Assembly: GCA_001414345.1 (NCBI GenBank)
Contig: LLCB01000660.1
Span: 1 to 13,532, forward strand
Direction of reading: 5' to 3'
DNA: 13,532 nucleotides
Source of the DNA: Hymenoscyphus infarciens
Lineage: Eukaryota > Ascomycota > Leotiomycetes > Helotiales > Helotiaceae
Shown: piece after piece, positions 1 through 8,167 of the stretch
Position numbering within the stretch: the stretch's first letter is position 1
Layout of the letters: each line of letters starts with the position of its first letter
Made by a program: the position numbers and the translations under genes
Notes under the pieces: model-generated
What the model was told of the DNA's origin: nothing
Databases searched by the model: none
Seen by the model: the letters and a program-made list of their open reading frames with translations, nothing else

Positions 1-222
1 AGACTATTATTATATAATAAAAATACTCTCTACTTAGTAGAGACTATTATTATATAATAGAAATAGTCTCTACTTAATAAAGACTATTATTTTATACTCT
101 CTACTTAGTAGAGACTATTATTATATAATAAAAATACTCTCTACTTAGTAGAGACTATTATTATATAATAGAAATAGTCTCTACTTAATAAAGACTATTA
201 TTTTATACTCTCTACTTAGTAG
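1..222. repeat. Perfect 111-bp tandem duplication inside array A
   Basis: Positions 1-111 and 112-222 are identical base for base by manual comparison. Each copy holds three basic units (40 + 40 + 31 bp). Such identity inside an otherwise diverged array points to a recent duplication by unequal exchange or slippage, probably after the composition bias was set. Confidence 0.9.
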
Positions 223-495
223 AGACTATTATTATATAGTAAAAATACTTTTTACTTAGTAAAGACTATTATAAAAATACTCTCTACTTAGTAAAGACTA
301 TTATTCTATAGTAAAAATACTCTCTACTTAGTAGAGACTATTATAAAAATACTCTCTACTTAATAAGAACTATTTTTATATAATAGAAATACTCTCTACT
401 TAATAGAGACTATTATAAAAATACTCTCTATTTAATAAAGACTATTATTATATAGTAAAAATACTCTCTATTTAATAAAGACTAGTATTATAGAA
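1..495. repeat. AT-rich minisatellite array A
   Basis: Tandem array of roughly 31-40 bp units. Each unit joins a palindromic part (TCTCTACTTAGTAGAGA, 8-bp arms around one central base) to an A/T spacer with TATTATATAATA. Periods of 40, 40 and 31 bp are read at positions 1, 41, 81, 112, 152, 192 and 223. No CpA and no TpG was found by eye. The units are the reverse complement of those in 1011-3104. Copies become more diverged after about 240. No coding potential is seen. The left end lies outside the window. Confidence 0.93.
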
Positions 496-1010
496 GTAAA
501 AGACTCTCTATTTAAAAGAGTTTATAGAGTTAGTAGTAGAGAGGCTAGAATAGAGCTAAGGTTAAGAGCTTATAAGAAGAGTAACCTTTAGTTTAATATA
601 ATAATAAGATAGGAGTAGAGTAGAGAAGTAGTCTATTTATAGTTATTAATATAAAAACTAAAGATAAAGAGTAAAGATAGCTTTAAATAATACTAATATA
701 TAGGATTCTACTAGATAGTAAAGAGTTATATAATAGGTCTAAAACCGTTATATTATATAGTATAAGTAATAGATTACTAATTAAGAAACTTAGAACTAGG
801 ATTAGTAAAATATATAAAAGTAATCTCTTATATAATATAGTAATAAAGGTCTAAAAAGAGAAGAGAAGAGTATAAAGTACTTATACTATATATAAGTCTA
901 CTAGTATAGTATTCTTTCTATAATAACGTTTATCTATTATATATAACGTAAGTATAAATAGCTTTAATTTAGATTTAAATATCTTAGTACTTCTAAACTA
1001 GCTTAGTAGT
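496..1010. other. AT-rich non-repetitive core between inverted arrays
   Basis: About 515 bp of AT-rich sequence without the 40-bp period, lying between array A and the inverted array B. CpA and TpG appear absent, while a few CpG remain (near 745, 926 and 948). Stop codons, mostly TAG and TAA, occur throughout all frames. The likely origin is a mobile element or duplicated segment eroded by RIP, but no protein family, terminal repeat or target-site duplication can be recognised. The borders are approximate. Confidence 0.6.
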
Positions 1011-1430
1011 ATTATAGAGAGTATTTTTATTCTATAATAATAGTCTCTATTAAGTAGAGAGTATTTTTACTATATAATAATAGTCTCTACTAAGTAGAGA
1101 ATATTATTTTAATAGTCTCTATTAAGTAGAGACTAGCTTTACTATATAATAATAGTCTCTACTAAGTAGAGACTAGTTTTACTATATAATAATAGTCTCT
1201 ACTAAGTAGAGAGTATTTTTACTATATAATAATAGTCTCTATTAAGTAGATAGTATTTTTATAATAGTCTTTATTAAGTAGAGAGTATTTTTACTATATA
1301 ATAATATTCTCTACTAAGTAGAGAGTATTTTTATAATAGTCTCTACTAAGTAGAGAGTATTTTTACTATATAATAATAGTCTCTACTAAGTAGAGACTAT
1401 TTTTACTATATAATAATAGTCTCTATTAAG

Positions 1431-2326
1431 TAGATAGTATTTTTATAATAGTCTTTATTAAGTAGAGAGTATTTTTACTATATAATAATAGTCTCTACTA
1501 AGTAGAAAGTATTATTTTAATAGTCTCTATTAAGTAGAGACTAGTTTTACTATATAAAAATAGTCTCTACTAAGTAGAGAGTATTTTTACTATATAATAA
1601 TAGTCTCTACTAAGTAGAGACTATTTATACTATATAATAATAGTCTCTATTAAGTAGATAGTATTTTTATAATAGTCTTTATTAAGTAGAGAGTATTTTT
1701 ACTATATAATAATAGTCTCTACTAAGTAGAAAGTATTATTTTAATAGTCTCTATTAAGTAGAGACTAGTTTTACTATATAAAAATAGTCTCTACTAAGTA
1801 GAGAGTATTTTTACTATATAAAAATAGTCTCTACTAAGTAGAGACTATTTTTACTATATAATAATAGTCTCTATTAAGTAGATAGTATTTTTATAATAGT
1901 CTTTATTAAGTAGAGAGTATTTTTACTATATAATAATAGTCTCTACTAAGTAGAAAGTATTATTCTAATAGTCTCTATTAAGTAGAGACTAGTTTTACTA
2001 TATAAAAATAGTCTCTACTAAGTAGAGAGTATTTTTACTATATAATAATAGTCTCTACTAAGTAGAGACTATTTATACTATATAATAATAGTCTCTATTA
2101 AGTAGATAGTATTTTTATAATAGTCTTTATTAAGTAGAGAGTATTTTTACTATATAATAATAGTCTCTACTAAGTAGAAAGTATTATTTTAATAGTCTCT
2201 ATTAAGTAGAGACTAGCTTTACTATATAATAATAGTCTCTACTAAGTAGAGACTATTTTTACTATATAATAATAGTCGCTACTAAGTAGAGAGTATTTTT
2301 ACTATATAATAATATTCTCTATTAAG
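1431..2326. repeat. 224-bp higher-order repeat, four copies
   Basis: The marker TAGATAGTAT begins at 1431, 1655, 1879 and 2103, exactly 224 bp apart, and the equivalent site at 2327 reads TAGAGTATAT. An earlier marker at 1247 is 184 bp upstream, one 40-bp unit less. One period equals four 40-bp and two 32-bp units. The copies at 1431 and 1879 differ by about one base, the copy at 1655 by a few, and the copy at 2103 diverges in its second half. Confidence 0.88.
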
Positions 2327-2964
2327 TAGAGTATATTTTTACTATAAAATAATAGTTTCTTTTAAGTAGAGAGAATTATTCTAATAGTCTTTACTAAGTA
2401 GAGAGTATTTTTATTATATAATAATAGTCTTTATTAAGTAGAGAGTATTTTTATTATGTAATAATATTCTCTATTAAGTAGAGTATATTATTCTAATAAT
2501 CTCTATTAAGTAGAAACTATTTTTACTATATAATAATAGTCTTTATTAAATAGAGACTATTTCTACTATATAATAATAGTCTTTATTAAATAGAGACTAT
2601 TTTTACTATATAATAATAGTCTCTACTAAGTAGAGAGTATTTTTACTATATAATAATATTCTCTATTAAGTAGAGTATATTTTTATTATAGAATAATAGT
2701 CTCTACTAAGTAAAGAGTATTATTCTAATAGTCTTTATTAAGTAGAGACTATTTCTACTATATAATAATAGTCTCTACTAAGTAGAGAGTATTTTTACTA
2801 TATAATAATATTCTCTATTAAGTAGAGTATATTTTTATTATAGAATAATAGTCTCTACTAAGTAGAGACTATTATTCTAATAGTCTCTATTAAGTAGAGA
2901 GTATTTTTACTATATAATAATAGTCTCTATTAAGTAGAGAGTATTTTTTTAATAGTCTTTATTA
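2317..2964. repeat. 152-bp higher-order repeat region
   Basis: The marker CTCTATTAAGTAGAGTATAT begins at 2317, 2469, 2661 and 2813. The spacings are 152, 192 and 152 bp, that is 3x40+32, 4x40+32 and 3x40+32. This is a second unit order next to the 224-bp one, as expected when unequal exchange fixes different multi-unit blocks in neighbouring parts of one array. The right border is approximate. Confidence 0.75.
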
Positions 2965-3104
2965 AGTAGAGAGTATTTTTACTATAGAATAATAGTTTCT
3001 ACTAAGTAGAGAGTATTTTTACTATATAATAATAGTCTCTATTAAGTAGAGAGTATTTTTACTATATAATAATAGTCTCTATTAAGTAGAGAGTATTTAC
3101 TATA

Positions 3105-3183
3105 GGCGCTCTTTACGCGTAGTCTACCTACCTTAGGGTCGTTTCTTAATTTAACGCGCGTCTCTTACTCGGGCCGATTATTA
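3105..3183. other. Edge of the RIP-like block
   Basis: Starts with GGCGCTCTTTACGCGTAG and contains several CpG (ACGCGT, GCGCG, GGCCG) but no CpA or TpG. The first TpG is at 3184-3185, and normal dinucleotide use follows at once. The edge therefore carries the same CpA-specific depletion as the arrays while keeping CpG, which marks the border of the mutated domain to within a few bases. Confidence 0.7.
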
Positions 3184-3894
3184 TGTCAGTAGCATGCGTG
3201 AGGTGTAACTCCTACAATACGCCACAGTAAGCAATACCACCCTTCTTTACTTTACTAACGAATGATTTGTATTGGAATGGTCGCACAGCAGCGGGTGTGA
3301 CGAATCAATATTCCACTTTCGTCATTCAGCTCCGCTTAAAGTGGAAACATCAATCGAGAAGATGATTTCTATAGAACCTACTACTTTAGCAGTCCAAAGA
3401 TGTCTACATACACTTATACAGCTCTCCCAGAATCTACCACAATTACTGCTTCTTAGCCTATGAACTAACAAAAAGCATTTCCCTCGCTCTTATGGCCTTA
3501 AAAGGAGTAATGAGATAACGAAGGATTGCACTTACTGGTGCTGGATCTCTCGCAGCAGTGCCAGATACTACTAATATCATTCGTATACTTTTGATCTACT
3601 GTGTTCCAATTATTTAAGGAAGACGACATCTGAGGGAGGCATGGAGTGCCACAAACTCGTGGGGGAGTATGAAATGGATGTGTTTATGGATGAAGAAGAG
3701 TTGAAGGATACATCGAAAGATTTCATTCTATGTTAAGATGGCTCTACCCAGAAGGGGAAAGAGGGGAAAGCTGAGTGTTGTGCTTAATCATAACCTCACA
3801 TAAAACACAATTGAACTTCAAAGAATTGCTGTTGGTATATTCTGGGATTTAGTAAGTTTTCCATAGTGCCAAGTGTGCCAGGTGAAAGCCCCTA
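3184..3894. other. Intergenic stretch, no recognisable gene
   Basis: Base composition is normal. The open frames are short and not protein-like. One is 63 codons at 3272-3463 (+). Another is 31 codons at 3641-3736 (+), encoding a short acidic peptide beginning MECHKLVGEY. Neither matches a family I recognise. No tRNA, repeat or transposon end is seen. The stretch may hold the 3' end of the broken gene that follows or older decayed sequence. Confidence 0.5.
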
Positions 3895-4513
3895 TTACTT
3901 CGCTTCTTTCGCGATCTCCTCCAGCTTCCTCTCACTTACACCAAGCGACTGCGCCAAACACCACCACCGAGCACAACAACAGGTAACCAGCAAATCCCTC
4001 TCAACTATTTCCATCTCCCCCAAAATCTCCAACCGGTTCCCACTCCATGACATCGCAACTTCCCTTCCCTCACCATCCTTCCTTTTGTGTGCCATTCTCC
4101 ATTCGCCTACCGATGCCGAGTACAGAAGTTTCTTGTTGCCTTGGTAGTGGTGCCAAACTTTGACTCGGAAGTCAAGTAAACCCATCTCCAGTTCGAGATG
4201 TCCGGGTAAAGTAGAGCGACGTTTGCCGTGAATATCGACTTACAAGGGCATGGCGAGGGGGACTCGAGTCATGGAATAGATTTTGTGGTCTCTGTTTGAG
4301 TTGGATCCTTCTCCTGGAACAACTCGAGAGATAGTGAGAGTAGGGCTACGGAGGTGGATTGGTCGAGATATTTGGTATAAAGCAGTTACTGGTGGTGTAG
4401 TTAGGAGGATGGGACAGTTCATTATCACAATTATCAACAGAAGGAAGATCGAGCATCGATGGTCTGTAGGTGTCTGTAGTATTGTATTTAGGGGGTAGCT
4501 GTTGCTTTTCCAT
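3895..4513 (-). pseudogene. Broken gene, possible tubby/LURP-one-like fungal protein
   Basis: Three minus-strand open segments read as one protein of about 200 residues. The N-terminus starts at ATG 4511-4513 (MEKQQLPPKYNTTD) and is rich in Pro, Asn and Thr. Near 4385-4410 the reading must shift by one base to continue into PVTALYQISRPIHLRSPTLT. That frame meets TAA at 4240-4242 (after VPLAMPL) and continues without a shift as VDIHGKRRSTLPG, then MGLLDFRVKVW, ERDLLVTCC and a charged tail to the stop at 3895-3897. The alternation of short beta-like segments with a GKRRSTLPG turn resembles small fungal proteins that I would place, with low confidence, near the tubby C-terminal/LURP-one fold. 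TAA could derive from CAA by C-to-T at CpA, the RIP type. Alternatively GTAAGT at the stop is a splice donor and one or two introns hide the breaks, but I found no good branch and acceptor pair. Confidence 0.5.
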
Positions 4514-5255
4514 TTTGCTGTTATTAAATGGTAGATTTGAAGACCAGTGTGTTAGATGGTATTTATTTGTATAGAAGCTTGAAAACAAACAATTCACTGT
4601 GAACTTACTATAAATAATTAAGTGTCTGGGGGATTGATGGAGGCTTAGGCCATATATAGGCTATGGTGTTAGTTTTTGCGCCATAGCCCCCCAACAACAA
4701 TTATTTGAAACGCTTCAGCATCCTACCAACAGAACGTTAGGAACTTCGACAACCCTATTTAATAGAAGGCTAAGCATTGCCGAGGAAGTTTGTTACCTTC
4801 CCTATGAAGCTTGTAATTTTGATTTCGTGCCGCATGAATCCTCTTGACCCTGAAAATCCTGGGCCAAAAGCAAACGCCGACACTTAAACAACCTTTGATG
4901 CCTCGATGCTTAGGCTGCCTTGTGCACTATCACTTCAGCCTGAACGGTTTTTAGGCGTATATATAAATCACGTGAATAGCACTGAATCTTGGGTATGGAT
5001 AGTTTTTGTTTCGCTGCCTCATTTCTCACTCATCCTTGCCTTCCTGTCGGGCGTAGTTCACCGGTTTCTGCAAAGAGTTTACTATCACTGGCTCGCTTAG
5101 CAAAACACCACGTGAGAGTTGTCCTCCGACCCTCTTTTAAGAAACTTTTGCCTCCTCGGTGCTTCCACAACTAGGTCTTACAGCTCGTGGTGGGACCGGT
5201 ACAAGTGGAACCTATACTAAATTGGTACGATATACGGGTCGATATACATAACACC
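4514..5255. other. Intergenic region upstream of the regulator
   Basis: No gene is supported. Plus-strand frames at 4906-5100 and 4989-5174 are short, overlap each other and do not read like protein. The stretch contains an imperfect hairpin at 4660-4689, a TATATATAAAT stretch near 4958, and two of three CACGTGA motifs (4969-4975 and 5109-5115). It probably holds the promoter of the regulator on the right and, at its left end, the former promoter of the broken gene. Confidence 0.45.
4660..4689. repeat. Short inverted repeat (hairpin)
   Basis: GGCTATGG at 4660-4667 pairs with CCATAGCC at 4682-4689 across a 14-base loop; two more base pairs are possible if one G-T pair is allowed. It lies in an intergenic region, so its role is unknown. 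It could be an end of a decayed MITE or simply chance. Confidence 0.4.
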
Positions 5256-5268
5256 ATGGATGCACGTG
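4958..5268 (+). promoter_or_regulatory. TATA-like sequence and three CACGTGA motifs
   Basis: TATATATAAAT lies at about 4958, directly followed by TCACGTGA (4968-4975). CACGTGA recurs at 5109-5115 and 5263-5269. CACGTG is the core bound by fungal bHLH factors such as Pho4/Cbf1 types. Three copies in 300 bp is more than expected by chance. The third copy overlaps the proposed first codons of the regulator. No direct evidence of function. Confidence 0.3.
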
Positions 5269-7923
5269 ATCTCTCTTCCCAATCCACTATCAGATAACTG
5301 ACTGGGCAATAGCCTCCATCCTCGCCCTCCCAAGAGCAACACCAATCCCTATTTATCCACAGCGATGTACGAACTAATGCAGTTGACGATAGCAACCAAA
5401 ATCCGATCCAGCAATTTTCTCAGTCACAGATCACGATCCTTCGTGAGGCGGCCTCTATTCTCCGTGTCCCACAAGTAGATCTCTGCGAAACTCTCGCCAC
5501 TCTAGACCCCAGAGTAGTCTCCAATCAAAACACAACCCAACATCAATCCAACCAACTCGGCGGAGATTCTCTAAACTGGGAACCCCCAATCAACCAACAA
5601 TTTGATTTTCAACAAAGCAGCAGCAACAATGCATATCCTGGCATGCAAGCATTGTTTCCATCTACAAGCACGCCACCGAGAGCGGAACGGATTGTACCTT
5701 CGGAAACGTCTCCTTTTATCTCGAGCTTCTTTCCCGAGGTTGGCACGGGGCAGTATTCCACATCAGAATCTGCCTCCAAAAATGATGTGACGAACTTTGC
5801 TGATCCTTTCGAGGGAACTGGATCACTCTTATTTGAACAACAATCCGATCACAATGACCCTTTTACGTATTTAGATCATGCGTGGGAAAACAATGTTCCA
5901 TTCCAATCAGCTATGCCATATGTAGACGCGGGCAATGATACACAAGTTCAAAATACCGCTGCCAGCAACTTTCCCGCAGATGAGACCTGGCAATCCCGTT
6001 TCTCATTACCTTCAATCTTGGAGCACCCAGTAGAGTTCGAGCCCTTTGGCCCGGTTACAACTCCGGAGTCTAGTTCAGGGGTCAACTCTAGTTCTCGAAT
6101 TACACCTTCGACCGAAGACCTTTCACCGGGCAGTTTTGCGTCAACTGGGTCTATGGTAATAATTACCCCGCCTTCTGAGAATGAAGCACCACTCCGACAG
6201 GCTTCCAAACGTGCCCTCACTCCTCCTGAAGTTGTTGAGGATTTGACGAAAAAAGCCCTACTAGGGCCATGCAGTCGTGTATGGGTCTTAACCCCGCGTG
6301 TACGTTTCTCATTGGCAACTATAGCTGAACGTTATTTGATAATTAATCTGTGATAGAGACCCCGAAAAAAGAAACAGTCTGACCCCGAAAACGCTTCCCG
6401 CAAACGACCCAAAACGCCGCATGTCCCACGGCGTCGCGGCGCTTTTCAAGATGAGAAGGCCAGAGAAGTTACTGCGTTGACAAGACAACTCAAAGCTTGT
6501 ATTCGATGCAGATTCTATAAAGAACGGGTAAGTGGCTTTAATCATTAAGAGCACAAAATCGCTAATGCACCTACAAGTGCGAGCCAAATCCTACTGACCC
6601 TCATGGTGCATGTTTAACATGCCAACGTGTTACTCAAACTATGAGTAAGCTCCCCTGTCTCCGGTACAAAATTATGGACGCGTCTCTGTATCGTGAGCAA
6701 GACACTCCCTACCCGTTCTTCACCAAGAGATTTAGCAATATGGATGTTGTGGATTTGACAGGTTGGGCTTCTCCTGTCATCAAGACAATCGAAATCTCCC
6801 AAGGTCTGGGTGCAAGCTACTATATTCAAGTCAGAGAGTTCATTCCTGTTGAAGGAGATCTGGTACATGAGGTTTGGTCCCACAATGGGATTCGAAAATA
6901 TCACAAAATACCAAATTGGGCGATCGCCGACATGGAAAAGACATCCGAAATAATGAAAAGGTCCGCCAAAGAGGATATTCCTGCTTATATTCAAAGTCTG
7001 ATTAAGTCTTCGGATGCACTGCTCTGGAATACCTATTGGATGGCTTATAAGCACTCCAAAGAAGCTTCGGTGAGTGAAACACTCTATGAGCAAGCAGAAT
7101 GATAGAACACTGATTGTTTTTCTTAGACACCGGAGGAGAGATCTTTGCTTTCGTGTACCTTCCAACTTTGGATGGTGGCCCGAAAGACATCATACCCTGA
7201 AAAGATCTGCGACGGCGAGACGCTTGGTTTGGACCCTATCACGGATCCTACCTACCATCAGATCAACACTCGTCCATTGCCTGCTGTAATGGTTGCACAG
7301 CTTGAACTTATCTCTTTTTCGGTGCTCCTTAAACCGCTGAGCAAAGCTGTACTTGCCGGACTGCAGAATATGATCACGGCCAACAAAAAGAAGCATTGGC
7401 TCACAATTTACCTGACTGTCTTCCTACTCCTTCATAGCTGCGCCTTGATTACAAAACGGGATGAAGAATATGCTAGCCAGATTGCTTTGAAGGTTCGTCC
7501 CCTTATACATCTCAAACATTGCTGTGCCTCTTTCTTGCTCATTTTCCATTTTCGAAACTACTGATTCTCCCGTAGACACAATTTGCGAATCCTCACAGCA
7601 TTTCTGCTCACCATATGGGAATTTTAACCATGTTAGCTCATTTTCACCTTGTAAATAAAGGAAAGCGCCCATTCAATTTGGCGATGGATCCAGCTGGAAT
7701 CAAAGAACTCGCGTCCGCCGCTGAGCTCGATGATGTGCAGGTCGAATTTGTCAGGAAGACCGCAGTTTGGGTCAAAGAAAGGAGTGAGCAGCACGATCAA
7801 GACAACTGATATCTGATAGTGGCTGAAATGAATGGTGCAAGAGAGGCGACTGCGTTCAGTCATGACTACTATTTTCTGTCTCAACTGTACGATGATGAAT
7901 GGAAGCCGACACCTACCGCATAG
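5256..7923 (+). CDS. Zn2Cys6 fungal transcription factor (five or six exons)
   Basis: Binuclear zinc-cluster regulator of about 750-780 residues, presumably nuclear and DNA-binding. Exons: ~5313-6299, 6357-6527, 6578-7069, 7127-7492, 7576-7783/7806, perhaps 7820-7923. The four clear introns (57, 50, 57, 83 bp) are phase 0. The N-terminal half is Ser/Pro/Gln-rich; basic stretches (RKKK, RKRPK, PRRR) precede the cluster. The six cysteines lie at 6498-6658 with spacing C-x2-C-x6-C-x10-C-x2-C-x11-C, mid-protein, and an intron falls just before Cys3. The C-terminal half (VREFIPVEGDL, YLTVFLLLHSC, QLYDDEWKP) matches a regulator family common in Pezizomycotina. The start is uncertain: ATG 5256 (context ACACCATGG) is in frame but followed by TAA 5295 and TAG 5310; alternatively ATG 5260 with an intron 5266-5312. 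TGA at 7807 ends the plain frame, yet the family C-terminus lies beyond it. It converges with the dioxygenase gene. Confidence 0.85.
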
Positions 7924-8167
7924 ATTTTAAATGAAGGATGGGATGTGTGGAAATTCCTTCTTTACGGTCGATATATGTGGGATATTATCTTTTCAGTTTG
8001 GGAACACGGGATGCTGAAGCACGGTGTCATCAAATTGATTTCGTTGCTCATAAAACAAGATGCCCAAGACAAAAGAACAACGTCAAGCATCTCGTGAAAA
8101 CACTCAAAAACGGGACAACCCGGAGCTTTCGGGGTTCCCAACTCCCCCCAATTACTACTCCAGCTCA
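7924..8167. other. Short convergent intergenic region
   Basis: 244 bp between the regulator's 3' end (+) and the dioxygenase stop (-), expected to hold both 3' ends. A 39-codon plus-strand frame at 8060-8179 (starting MPKTKEQRQASREN, ending in TGA) reads oddly protein-like, with Lys/Arg/Gln then Pro/Tyr/Ser, but it overlaps the dioxygenase end and has no recognisable homologue. I do not call it a gene. Confidence 0.4.

Larger units (their letters stand above)
1011..3104. repeat. AT-rich minisatellite array B with higher-order structure
   Basis: About 2.1 kb of tandem units, mainly 40 bp (palindrome GTCTCTACTAAGTAGAGAC plus an A/T spacer containing ACTATATAATAA) and 32 bp. The short form lacks about 8 bp of the spacer (ACTATATA). 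Orientation is opposite to array A. Only one TpG (2456-2457) and no CpA were seen by eye. Long and short units follow fixed orders, which gives higher-order periods of 224, 184, 192 and 152 bp. No coding potential. It could be a pericentromeric or subtelomeric satellite or an expanded transposon-derived minisatellite; the sequence does not decide between them. Confidence 0.93.

Noticed and set aside
496..1010. Transposase or reverse-transcriptase relic in the core
   Set aside because: No catalytic motif, terminal repeat or target-site duplication could be identified, so the origin is left open.
1..3104. CRISPR-like regular spacing of palindromic repeats
   Set aside because: The spacers are themselves repeats of one sequence, there are no cas genes, and introns plus gene families show a fungal nuclear genome.
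3272..3463. 63-codon plus-strand frame
   Set aside because: Composition is not protein-like, no motif is present, and no continuing exon was found.
4906..5174. Two overlapping plus-strand frames upstream of the regulator
   Set aside because: They overlap in different frames, lack domain features and cannot be joined in frame to the regulator.
5171..5395. Minus-strand 74-codon frame over the regulator start
   Set aside because: It is antisense to the regulator's first exon, which has the stronger coding character (Gln/Ser-rich frame continuing for almost 1 kb).
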